Source: Halocatena marina
GTDB taxonomy: Archaea > Halobacteriota > Halobacteria > Halobacteriales > Haloarculaceae
DNA: 64,000 nucleotides
Assembly: GCF_025913575.1 (NCBI RefSeq)
Contig: NZ_CP109785.1
Location: 1,922,001-1,986,000 of the forward strand
Reading direction: 5' to 3'
Shown: positions 46,447 to 54,394 of the stretch, piece by piece
Numbering within the stretch: position 1 is the first letter of the stretch
Layout of the letters: each line of letters begins with the position of its first letter
The notes under the pieces: generated by a model
The model's input: the letters and a program-made list of their open reading frames with translations, nothing else
What the model was told of the DNA's origin: nothing
Database searches by the model: none
Program-made: the position numbers and the translations under genes

Positions 46447-47709
46447 TCACACCTCACGCTCTGTCTCAATATCAGTGGGTTCGGTTCCTGCGGCGAGTGT
46501 CTCGTCTGGCTCAGTGAGATCATCGATGAGATACCCGAAAACGACACCCAGGAGGACCCCGTGGATGCCGGTGCTCCAAAACGAGTAGCTCTCGAAAAAG
46601 ATGTTCACACCCAACGCGACGATGAGTGCCAAAAGGAGACGATCGACAGTGTGCTCCCGGAGAGCGCGTGCGATTGGCCCTCCGATGAGGACGAGATACA
46701 GAGCGAATGCTGCGATACCAGCCCGAGAAAACACGAGGAGAAATGAGTTGTGAGCACCGACGGCTCGACCGTCCAGTGTATACTGAGAGAAGAATTCGGC
46801 AGTTTGGAATCCAGCACCCCATAGCAGATGCGAATCGCGGATTGCGCCAAATGCCCCGCGCCACGCGATGTATCGCATGTGAGCTGTGAGTCCTGGTACG
46901 GTTTCGACTGCTGTGGGAATCTCTCTAATGAGTGATAACGGAAGCGCGAGAGCGATAGAGACCAACAGGATAGAGAAGACGAATCCACAGCCCACGATTC
47001 CAGAGACGAATCGACGATCCATAACGAGATCAAGAACGTAGACAACAGTACCGACAGCGAGAATCAGAACAACACCGGGACTGGTAATGATAACGGCGAA
47101 GATCAGATTACCGATGAGTGGGAGAATCCAAGAGAACGACCGACGCGTCACAACTTCATCAAGCGAACTGATCGCACCGACGACAGCAACAATACCGACG
47201 ACGTTCGAGACGAACCGATCGATGACACCAAACCCATCGTCAGCGAGCAATGGAATGGTCGTATCATAACCAGTGATAACGGCTCCGAGAAATAGCACAC
47301 CCAGAACCGCTCCAAAGAGAGCTATCTGCTGGAAGACGGTCCGACGATCAACGAGTCGCGGAACGAGAAAGAGATTAACAAAAGCAACGCCGGTCGTGTA
47401 TATCGGAAACAGCGCAAGAGAGGGACGGGCGTATTTTCCGAGCGCTACTTGCAACAAGAACAGTACGACGATGCCACCAAAAGCGATACCCGCTGACTGG
47501 GGGATCGATATATCGAAACCGTACCGGGACCAGTATGCGAGAGACAACAGTCCGTATACGAGAACAATGAAAACGGTGTCCCATGGATCGGAGACAATGG
47601 CTGTATACTGGGCAAATACCGTACCGAGTACCACCCAAACTGCAACTCCCGAAAACAGACGGCCTGCACCACGTGATCCCGCGTATGACCCCAAATTATT
47701 GATGGACAT
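46447..47709 (-). CDS. O-antigen ligase/polymerase-like membrane protein
   Basis: A 420-residue integral membrane protein with about eleven to twelve hydrophobic segments and the hallmark of Wzy/WaaL proteins: a large loop between late helices (YIAWRGAFGAIRDSHLLWGAGFQTAEFFSQY) followed by GAHNSFLLVFSRAGI, which contains the conserved histidine region. Such proteins polymerise or transfer lipid-linked glycans on the outer face of the membrane. It may modify surface glycoproteins or exopolysaccharide; no glycosyltransferase cluster is in the window. Confidence 0.78.
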   Translation of the reverse strand: MSINNLGSYAGSRGAGRLFSGVAVWVVLGTVFAQYTAIVSDPWDTVFIVLVYGLLSLAYWSRYGFDISIPQSAGIAFGGIVVLFLLQVALGKYARPSLALFPIYTTGVAFVNLFLVPRLVDRRTVFQQIALFGAVLGVLFLGAVITGYDTTIPLLADDGFGVIDRFVSNVVGIVAVVGAISSLDEVVTRRSFSWILPLIGNLIFAVIITSPGVVLILAVGTVVYVLDLVMDRRFVSGIVGCGFVFSILLVSIALALPLSLIREIPTAVETVPGLTAHMRYIAWRGAFGAIRDSHLLWGAGFQTAEFFSQYTLDGRAVGAHNSFLLVFSRAGIAAFALYLVLIGGPIARALREHTVDRLLLALIVALGVNIFFESYSFWSTGIHGVLLGVVFGYLIDDLTEPDETLAAGTEPTDIETEREV

Positions 47710-47944
47710 CTATCGTATTTTATACCTAATTATGTTCCAGATCATATCGTCTTCGATACGTATTGTGTCGTACCATCGACAGTGATGAGACTAGTATTTA
47801 TAATCCATTCGAGAATCAGAACGAGACACGCCGTCAGAAGCTCATTTGATGGGTCTTCCATCTATCTTCACCAACAAATATCGTCAATCACACTACAAAT
47901 ATTTGATTCTCCACAGCGGGAGAATCGACAAAGAGTTCACCTGT

Positions 47945-48838
47945 TCAGGGAAGGTCCACAGCAACGTCCTCTTGGATACTAGCAGCTTTCACCGTGTTGT
48001 ACAGCAGCATCGTGATGGTCATTGGTCCAACACCACCCGGAACTGGTGTGATGACTCCAGCCTTCTCTTTGGCGCTCTCGAATTCGACATCGCCAACGAG
48101 CTCATAACCTTTCTCAGTATCTGCATCGACCCGGTTGACGCCGACATCAATGACGGTCGTGCCTTCCGTTATCATCGAACCATCGATGAGTTCAGGAGAG
48201 CCCGCAGCAGCGATGAGGATGTCGGCCTGTCGCGTCTTCTCACTGAGATTTTTCGTCCGTGAGTGACAGACCGTCGTGGTCGCGTTTCCACCTGGCTCCT
48301 TCTGGATGAGGAGATTGACCATGGGCTTCCCGACGATGTCAGACCGACCAACGATAACAGCATCAGCCCCTTCAGTCTCTACGCCAGCGTCCGCGAGGAG
48401 CATCTGAATACCGTGTGGGGTACAAGGTTTGAATCGCGCATCACCTGCAACCAGTCGACCAACGTTTTCGGGATGAAAGCCATCGACATCCTTGACTGGA
48501 TCGACACTCCGCAGAACTTCGCGTTTGTCCACGTGATCTGGGACAGGCATCTGTACGAGGATCCCGTGCACTTCCGATGCGTTGTTCAACGTCTCCACAG
48601 TGTCGAACAGTTCGTCCGCAGGCGCATCGGCATCCAACTCGTGGTGAATACTCTCGATACCGAGGTTATCACACGCCCGTTGTTTCATCGAGACGTACGT
48701 CTCGCTCGCCGGATCATCGCTCATCAGTACGGTGGCAAGCCCCGGCTTCACGCCTGCGCTGTCGAGATCAGCAATACTGTCCCGGAGATCGTCCCGTATC
48801 CTCTTGCCGACAGCGTTTCCGTCTAAGACGTGCGTCAC
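47945..48838 (-). CDS. folD: Methylene-THF dehydrogenase/cyclohydrolase FolD
   Basis: A 297-residue FolD that interconverts methylene-THF, methenyl-THF and formyl-THF with NAD(P). The catalytic Tyr/Lys pair is in ETYVSMKQRAC near residue 50, followed by ILVQMPVPDHV near 95, VDGFHPENVGRL near 120, the NAD(P)-binding GRSDIVGKPM near 165, VIDVGVNR near 230 and ITPVPGGVGPMT near 275. All expected residues are intact, in contrast to the paralogue at 52922. Divergent from the metF operon across a 510-base spacer. Confidence 0.93.
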   Translation of the reverse strand: MTHVLDGNAVGKRIRDDLRDSIADLDSAGVKPGLATVLMSDDPASETYVSMKQRACDNLGIESIHHELDADAPADELFDTVETLNNASEVHGILVQMPVPDHVDKREVLRSVDPVKDVDGFHPENVGRLVAGDARFKPCTPHGIQMLLADAGVETEGADAVIVGRSDIVGKPMVNLLIQKEPGGNATTTVCHSRTKNLSEKTRQADILIAAAGSPELIDGSMITEGTTVIDVGVNRVDADTEKGYELVGDVEFESAKEKAGVITPVPGGVGPMTITMLLYNTVKAASIQEDVAVDLP

Positions 48839-49348
48839 GGACCCACATCACCCGTTCTATCGAAAACCGTGTAGTACGTGTGTACCATCATATTCGATCT
48901 TTCGTGACCCATCCAGCGTTGGCTTGCACTGCTCACGCAACAGCGACCAGAGACACGCCCGCTAGACGGCATATGTAAACCAGCGTGAGGTAGCGTTATC
49001 AATTCATGGGATCGCCAATCCATTAGAAAAATTGACGACTTCGATTTTCGAAACCACAACACGACAAAATAATGTTGATTATCCCGTATAATGACAGTTT
49101 ATTGATAGTACACACTATCGGAGATTCTAAGTGATGTGGCGGATCGTGCAATTGTTCAGAAGACACAACGTTTCACCCATAATAGCATTTTAGTGAATGG
49201 GTCAAATTACCGGTGCAGTGTATACACGACATCAGAGAGTCGATTTCTATCGCTTTAGGACAGCAATGAAACCAGATATATCATATATTTGTTTTTATTT
49301 TAATCGTCGGGACAAGACCTAAGTCCGTGGTCCTGTTGGAGTCACGCG
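48839..49348. other. Intergenic between folD and the metF operon
   Basis: No gene supported. Very AT-rich toward the right end. It contains the promoters of folD (leftward) and of the metF operon (rightward). Confidence 0.55.
49292..49302 (+). promoter_or_regulatory. Putative TATA region of the metF operon
   Basis: The run tttttattttaa is the strongest TATA-like element before the operon and would place transcription start about 25 bases before the ATG at 49349. Confidence 0.35.
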
Positions 49349-49498
49349 ATGTTCACATTCGAGACCGAACAGGATATCCACGACGACCGTCGCTCGCTCA
49401 CATACTCAACACGAGAAACACAGCATTTCCGAGGAACGGTCGAGTGCATCGGTCCATTTGGCGGAGGAGAGTGGGTGATTCACCACGTGGGGGACTGA
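49349..49498 (+). CDS. 49-residue protein upstream of metF
   Basis: A short acidic protein (MFTFETEQDIHDDRRSL at the start, GGGEWVIHHVGD at the end) with strong haloarchaeal codon bias. It ends three bases before the metF ATG, so the two are co-transcribed and probably co-translated. Not recognised. The compact, aromatic C-terminus suggests a folded mini-domain; a partner or regulator of MetF is inference. Confidence 0.65.
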   Translation: MFTFETEQDIHDDRRSLTYSTRETQHFRGTVECIGPFGGGEWVIHHVGD

Positions 49499-49501
49499 AT
49501 C

Positions 49502-50356
49502 ATGACACTCGGAAGCCGATCAAGTACGACAGTTACCGGTGTAACGGACCTGCTCTCTGATCCGCGGTTCGAATTGATGCCGTTCGAGAGCTTCGAGGAG
49601 CAGATAGAGCACCTTCCAGAGGGAGCACAAATCGCCATCACAGCCTCTCCCACGAAAGGACTCGAAGCGACGATCGTCTGGGCAGAGAAAGCTGCCAAGC
49701 AAGGATACGAGGTCATTCCGCATATCGCAGCACGCTACGTACGCGACAAAGCACATCTCGAAGAGATCGCACAGCGACTCACCGCAGTCGGAATTACCGA
49801 CATCTTCGTGCCCGGCGGTGATCGCGAAGAACCCGTCGGCGAGTTCGATTCAGCGTACGCGCTCCTCTCGGCACTCGATGAATCGGAGTATTCGTTCGAG
49901 GAGGTGGGCATCACTGGTTATCCAGAAGGTCACGCCTTCCTCGACAAACAGACATTGGCGGAAACGATGGAGATGAAAGAACCATACGCCACGTACATCG
50001 TCACGCAGCTCTGTTACGATCCAGAAGCCGTTCTCAGGTGGATCGAAACCATTCGGGAGCGTGGAGTCGAACTTCCAGTGGAAGTCGGCATCCCGGGCGT
50101 TATGAAGTATCAACGGTTGTTGAACATCTCCCAGAAGGTTGGTGTGGGAGATTCGGTACGCTTTCTCCGGAAAACGACCGGCGTCGTTGGCTTCGTCCGC
50201 CAACTCGTCGGATCACGCGGTAAATACGCACCAGACACACTCGTCGATGGACTCGCACCGCAGGCCGCCGACTACGGGATTCGAGGGATACACATCTACA
50301 CGTTCAATCAGGTGCCAGATATCGAGTCGTGGCGCGACGAACGGCTGCTGGAGTAG
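49502..50356 (+). CDS. metF: Methylenetetrahydrofolate reductase MetF-like
   Basis: A 284-residue TIM-barrel flavoprotein of the MetF family. Segments typical of the family are ITASPTKGLEATIVWAEKA near residue 48, HIAARYVRD near 75, DIFVPGGDREEPVGEF near 100, GITGYPEGHAF near 138, YIVTQLCYDP near 165 and VEVGIPGVMKY near 198. MetF interconverts 5-methyl-THF and methylene-THF. Beside a DmdA-like methyltransferase and two FolD genes it could run in the oxidative direction. Coupled to the 49-residue gene. Confidence 0.9.
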   Translation: MTLGSRSSTTVTGVTDLLSDPRFELMPFESFEEQIEHLPEGAQIAITASPTKGLEATIVWAEKAAKQGYEVIPHIAARYVRDKAHLEEIAQRLTAVGITDIFVPGGDREEPVGEFDSAYALLSALDESEYSFEEVGITGYPEGHAFLDKQTLAETMEMKEPYATYIVTQLCYDPEAVLRWIETIRERGVELPVEVGIPGVMKYQRLLNISQKVGVGDSVRFLRKTTGVVGFVRQLVGSRGKYAPDTLVDGLAPQAADYGIRGIHIYTFNQVPDIESWRDERLLE

Positions 50357-50401
50357 CGCTCGTAGCGAAGTCGACCGACAACAATCAGCGTCTTATTCTG
50401 C

Positions 50402-50503
50402 TTACGTCTCAGAGAGCATTTGGACGCAGCTCCGGCAGTACGTGAACAATGGGTCGTTTTCGGTCTCACACCGTGGGCACCGTCCTGTATCAGCGGTTCC
50501 CAT
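50402..50503 (-). CDS. 33-residue zinc-ribbon microprotein
   Basis: A very small ORF with two closely spaced Cys pairs: GRCPRCETEND and FTYCRSCVQML. The CPxC...CxxC spacing is that of the haloarchaeal zinc-finger microproteins, which have been implicated in stress responses and biofilm formation. It lies between metF and the DmdA-like gene, on the minus strand. The ATG at 50503 gives 33 residues. Codon use and the intact Cys spacing support it, but it is short. Confidence 0.55.
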   Translation of the reverse strand: MGTADTGRCPRCETENDPLFTYCRSCVQMLSET

Positions 50504-50716
50504 GGGATGTAAATTAACAGAAAAGATGTGGTTGACGTGGCGAGACATATGTACGGCTCAGAGATGCATCCGTTTGAATTTTTTTTGAGACGTGTTCTCA
50601 CAGCACCAATTACTCGACTACTTTCGCAAATCGAAAACGGACAAATGTCATCTGTTCTGTCCCTCAACATTCGGCTCGAACAGTCCCTCGCTGTAATGTG
50701 AGTAGCGGCTCCCGAC

Positions 50717-52060
50717 TCAGTTGGTTGCGTCCTCTTCGGCGTTCATTTTGGCCTGCTCGCGGGCGCTCGGATTCACCGATTTCTGGAACGGCACCTCGGC
50801 TACTTCGGCAGGAACTGGCTCTCCCGGCTCATTGGCGTACTCGTCCGGCAGGTGGACTTCGTACTCTGTGCCGATATCAGTCTTTTCTGCTGGCACGTGG
50901 GCAAGCGCGATGTTGGTTTGAAGTTTCGGCGAGTACCACGGAGACGTGACGTAGCCGACCTTCGTGCCACTGTCCGACTCAGAAACGTGCCAGAAGTCGG
51001 GCGCGTAGTCCGAGATCGGTTCGCCGCCAAGCTTCAGTCCGACCATCTTCATGTTGAATGGGTAATCACCCGCTTCAATATCCTCGCGCTGACGCTCGAG
51101 CGTTTCTTTCCCGATGTAGTCCGCTTCTTTATCATCCGGTACCTGATACGCGAGGTTGACTTGGAATGGGGAGGTTTCGTGATCCATATCCTGTCCCCAC
51201 GAGAGGATCCCCGCTGCAATCCGGCGGTGATGTGCAGGAGCGACCTGCATTCCGCCGTGGTCCTTAACGGAAGCTAAGACGGGATCCCACACGGCCTCTG
51301 CGTTTTTCATCGCATCACGCACGTAGATCTCGAAGCCTTTCTCGCCGGAGAATCCAGTCTGACTCACGAGCACCGAGCAGCCATTGATCTCGGCGTCCAT
51401 CAGACCGTAGTACGGAATCTCACTCACTTCCTCGCCTACCAGATCGACCAACACGTCCTCAGATAGTGGTCCCTGTATCTGCATCGGTGCAACATCGATT
51501 TCGTCGATGTCGACGTCGTAGTCGTGACCGACGTTGACGCCCTGTAGCCATTGCATCAGCGTTGAATCTGAGATCGAGAACCAGAACTCATCCTCGGCTG
51601 GGCGCAACAACACAGGATCGTTCAGGATGCCGCCGTTCTCATTGCAGAGAATGACGTACTTTCCGTGCATTGGCTCGATCTCCGTCGCATCACGGGTGAT
51701 GACGTAGTTGACGAAGTCTTCTGCGTCCGATCCCTTCACGCGGATCTGGCGCTCGACTGCGACGTCCCACAGCGTCACCCGGTTGACGAGCGCATCGTAC
51801 TCCTTCATCATCCCGCCGTCTTCTGGTTCGACCATACCACGCGGGTGATAAATACGGTTGTAGACCGTTGCTCGCCACGCACCCTCCTCATTGAAGGATT
51901 TGTGGAAAAACGGCGACTTGCGCACACGAGTGGATACCAACATCTCTATTCCTGGATCCCCGGACTGGCGCAGGTTTCTCGGAACCATACGGTCCGACTG
52001 ATCGACGCTTGGAACGTTCGGGTGCGACGGGGTCTCCGTCTTCGGCGAATCGTCTGACAT
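50717..52060 (-). CDS. DmdA-type THF-dependent demethylase (GcvT family)
   Basis: A 447-residue aminomethyltransferase-fold protein whose N-terminal half matches the DMSP demethylase group better than glycine-cleavage T protein: RKSPFFHKSF near residue 46, the segment VTLWDVAVERQIRVKG near 95 (GcvT has a DVSHM-type motif here), GGILNDPVLLRPAEDEFWFSI near 145 and VAPMQIQGPLSEDV near 188. The folate glutamate region FSGEKGFEIYVRD is near 235. Family enzymes move a methyl group from a sulfonium or amine to THF, making 5-methyl-THF. No gcvH or gcvP is nearby. Substrate unproven: DMSP is one candidate, glycine betaine-type compounds another. Confidence 0.82.
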   Translation of the reverse strand: MSDDSPKTETPSHPNVPSVDQSDRMVPRNLRQSGDPGIEMLVSTRVRKSPFFHKSFNEEGAWRATVYNRIYHPRGMVEPEDGGMMKEYDALVNRVTLWDVAVERQIRVKGSDAEDFVNYVITRDATEIEPMHGKYVILCNENGGILNDPVLLRPAEDEFWFSISDSTLMQWLQGVNVGHDYDVDIDEIDVAPMQIQGPLSEDVLVDLVGEEVSEIPYYGLMDAEINGCSVLVSQTGFSGEKGFEIYVRDAMKNAEAVWDPVLASVKDHGGMQVAPAHHRRIAAGILSWGQDMDHETSPFQVNLAYQVPDDKEADYIGKETLERQREDIEAGDYPFNMKMVGLKLGGEPISDYAPDFWHVSESDSGTKVGYVTSPWYSPKLQTNIALAHVPAEKTDIGTEYEVHLPDEYANEPGEPVPAEVAEVPFQKSVNPSAREQAKMNAEEDATN

Positions 52061-52116
52061 CGTCAGTCACTGACACACTCGATTCGCATAAACGCTCATG
52101 TGAGGTATGTGTCCCA

Positions 52117-52122
52117 TTTATA
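52117..52122 (-). promoter_or_regulatory. Putative TATA box for the DmdA-like gene
   Basis: Read on the minus strand this is TATAAA, about 57 bases before the ATG at 52060, predicting a leader of about 30 bases. Confidence 0.45.
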
Positions 52123-52138
52123 CCCGATCAGCTGTCTT

Positions 52139-52163
52139 GAGCGTGCAGTAATCTTGCACGCTC
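52139..52163. promoter_or_regulatory. Perfect hairpin between cupin and DmdA-like genes
   Basis: GAGCGTGCA at 52139-52147 and TGCACGCTC at 52155-52163 form a 9-bp perfect stem with a 7-base loop. It lies after the cupin gene and just upstream of the TATA box of the DmdA-like gene. It could terminate cupin transcription or be an operator. There is no T-run after it on the minus strand, which weakens the terminator reading. Confidence 0.5.
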
Positions 52164-52273
52164 CCGGAGGTGGCTGTCGGTCTGTGTCGCCGCGACCATG
52201 ATGACTCGAAGATGATCCGATCCAACCCTGCACACGCAAGCTCGCTTTCTGTACAGCATCCGCTGTCAACGAA

Positions 52274-52663
52274 TTACTCCCGGTCAGGGATAACGTACGC
52301 ACCGAAGTCTTCGATCGTTCCGACTGGCGGCGCACCGAAAGCGAGCCAGACGTGTGTTGTGTCGTCGGTTTTATTGAGGAAGTTTCTGCTCGCTTCTGGT
52401 GCGACTCGGACAATCCCACCTGCGGGAACGTCGTGCACCTCGTCTTCGATAGCGATCTGTCCGTCAGTCAGCGCGACGAATACCTCTTCTTGTCCCTCGT
52501 GGGCGTGCGGCGTGGTGATCTCTCCTGGTTCGACAATGACCTGATTGACTCGCATTTCGGTGCAGCCGAGCGTCTCCGTCAACTTGCGATGAGAAACATC
52601 GCACGTATTGAACGACTCTGTTGGAACATCATGCGGGTCGACGATGCTGAATTCGGTGTTCAT
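52274..52663 (-). CDS. Small cupin-domain protein
   Basis: A 129-residue single cupin. Motif 1 reads EITTPHAHEGQEEVFVALTDG (two His and a Glu for metal) and motif 2 is PAGGIVRVAPEASRNFLN, lacking the usual histidine. Likely a metal-binding small-molecule isomerase or sensor protein; no specific function assignable. It is transcribed in the same direction as, and 213 bases upstream of, the DmdA-like gene, with a hairpin between. Confidence 0.78.
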   Translation of the reverse strand: MNTEFSIVDPHDVPTESFNTCDVSHRKLTETLGCTEMRVNQVIVEPGEITTPHAHEGQEEVFVALTDGQIAIEDEVHDVPAGGIVRVAPEASRNFLNKTDDTTHVWLAFGAPPVGTIEDFGAYVIPDRE

Positions 52664-52921
52664 ATGCTACTGCTCGGAGGGAACGCCGATAGCTGTTCTG
52701 ACGTCATCGAAACGAGGACGTGATCAAAATCACTTCGAGGATAGTTGTGGATCTGGCCGGAAGAGTAAATCCGTTGATAACAGCCGCTTCGTACTGGCTC
52801 TCGCTATCCATTGATGAAAACCACCGAAAGTGTCGTCACTTCGATATTTGAGCTGTGATACCTCGTGTGCCATCACTCATTTCCTGCGAAGCTACAAGTC
52901 GTGTCTGTCCAAGAGTTGGGT

Positions 52922-53800
52922 GTGACCTCGATCAAACTGATGCGTGGCGAGCCGATTGCAGCCGAAATCCGCGAGGAGATCCGTGAACGGGTACACGAAC
53001 TCAGAGAGCAAGGGATCGTTCCAACGCTTGGGACTCTCCTGATGAGCAACGATCCGTCGGACGAGCGGTTCATGGATCTAAAACACGCTGCCTGCGAAGA
53101 TCTTGGCATCGAAGGTCAAGATGTCCGGCTCGATCCCACAGCGTCTGCCGAGGATCTCTATCGAGCAGTAGACGATCTGTGCGCCGATCCAGACGTTCAC
53201 GCGGTGTTCGTTCAGGCCCCTCTTCCGGAACATGTCGAGTCGATCAACGTGCGACAGCGGCTCGACCCACAGAAAGACGTAGACTGCTTTCACCCAGAAA
53301 ACCTCGGTCGTCTCGTGAGCGGCGACCCACGATTCGTACCAGCAACGCCTGCCGCAGTGCTTCGTCTGATCGCGGCGTACGACGTTTCGATCGAGGGACG
53401 GGATGTCGTACTCGTCGGCCGGTCGAACGTCATCGGCAAGCCGCTTGCGAATCATCTCCTCCAGAAGCGTTCGAATGGCAACGCGACAGTGACGGTTAGT
53501 CACTCTCACACCCGAAATCTCGCGGAGAAGACGCGCCGGGCAGATGTCGTCGTAACTGCGTGCGGCGTGCCAGAACTCGTTGACGGGTCGATGCTTTCTA
53601 CAGATGTTGTCTGCATCGATGTGAGCGCCAACCGGCGATCGACGGACAGCGAACGTCCTGTAGTCGTTGGTGACATCGACGCTGAGAGCGCCCAAGAGAA
53701 GGCGAGTGCAATCACACCAGTTCCGGGCGGTGTTGGTCCAGTGACGCTCGCTATGCTTCTCCAAAATGTCGTTCGCGCGGCCGAACGACAACGTCAATGA
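52922..53800 (+). CDS. Divergent FolD paralogue
   Basis: A 292-residue FolD-family protein clearly different from the one at 47945. The catalytic segment reads ERFMDLKHAAC, with Phe where FolD has the catalytic Tyr but with the Lys kept. The folate site reads DVDCFHPENLGRL (Cys for the usual Gly) and the NAD(P) strand reads CIDVSANR where VIDVGINR is expected. ITPVPGGVGPVT is retained. It may be a dehydrogenase-only, cyclohydrolase-only or non-catalytic variant. A GTG at 52922 is taken as start to match the FolD N-terminus. It overlaps pabA tail to tail by 50 bases. Confidence 0.83.
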   Translation: MTSIKLMRGEPIAAEIREEIRERVHELREQGIVPTLGTLLMSNDPSDERFMDLKHAACEDLGIEGQDVRLDPTASAEDLYRAVDDLCADPDVHAVFVQAPLPEHVESINVRQRLDPQKDVDCFHPENLGRLVSGDPRFVPATPAAVLRLIAAYDVSIEGRDVVLVGRSNVIGKPLANHLLQKRSNGNATVTVSHSHTRNLAEKTRRADVVVTACGVPELVDGSMLSTDVVCIDVSANRRSTDSERPVVVGDIDAESAQEKASAITPVPGGVGPVTLAMLLQNVVRAAERQRQ

Positions 53801-54371
53801 AATTTTCGATCATCTGTAGTCCGATCCCAGTCAGGATGCTCTCGGGATGGAACTGTACGCCGTAGTGAGGGTGCTCGCGGTGGCGAACTCCCATCACCAC
53901 CGCACGTTCGTCATCGGTACTCGCCGTCTCGATTAAGCAGTCGGGGAGTTTCCCCCGTTCGACCGCCAGAGAGTGGTATCGTCCGGCCTCAAAAGCGTCG
54001 GGGAATTCTTCAAAGATAGCACGGCCATCGTGACGGACTGTCGAGGATTTGCCGTGGACAACATCGGGCGCGTGGACAACAGGCGCACCGTGTGCTGCAC
54101 AGAGTGCTTGATGGCCGAGACAGACACCGAGCGTCGGATAGCGCAACTCTCGAAACACCGGGACAGAGACGCCAGCTTCGGCTGGTGTGCCAGGCCCTGG
54201 AGAGACGATGATACCGTCTGGATCCAGCGAGCGAATGCCATCCACGTCAATCTCGTCGTTTCGCCGGACGATCACCGCCCCGTCATCGGGAGCACCAACG
54301 GCCGCACCGACGTACTGGACGAGATTGTACGCAAACGAGTCGTAGTTGTCAACGACGAGGATTTGAGTCAT
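53751..54371 (-). CDS. pabA: Glutamine amidotransferase subunit (PabA/TrpG)
   Basis: A 206-residue class I amidotransferase that supplies ammonia to the synthase subunit. Seen: ILVVDNYDSFAYNL at the start, SPGPGTPAEAG near residue 57, the nucleophile motif GVCLGHQAL near 83, and HPESIL near 175. The start at 54371 matches the family; a GTG at 54398 overlaps the pabB stop (GTGA) and could be used instead. Sequence alone does not separate aminodeoxychorismate from anthranilate synthase; the folate neighbourhood favours PabA. Confidence 0.82.
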   Translation of the reverse strand: MTQILVVDNYDSFAYNLVQYVGAAVGAPDDGAVIVRRNDEIDVDGIRSLDPDGIIVSPGPGTPAEAGVSVPVFRELRYPTLGVCLGHQALCAAHGAPVVHAPDVVHGKSSTVRHDGRAIFEEFPDAFEAGRYHSLAVERGKLPDCLIETASTDDERAVVMGVRHREHPHYGVQFHPESILTGIGLQMIENFIDVVVRPRERHFGEA

Positions 54372-54394
54372 GGATTTGTTCGGGGGTTGGTTAC

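Noticed and set aside
48835..49062. 75-codon frame on the minus strand upstream of folD
   Set aside because: Composition unlike haloarchaeal proteins and it covers the folD promoter region.
50717..52060. Classical glycine cleavage T protein (GcvT)
   Set aside because: The DmdA-type WDVAVERQ segment is present, and there is no gcvH or gcvP in the surrounding 16 kb.
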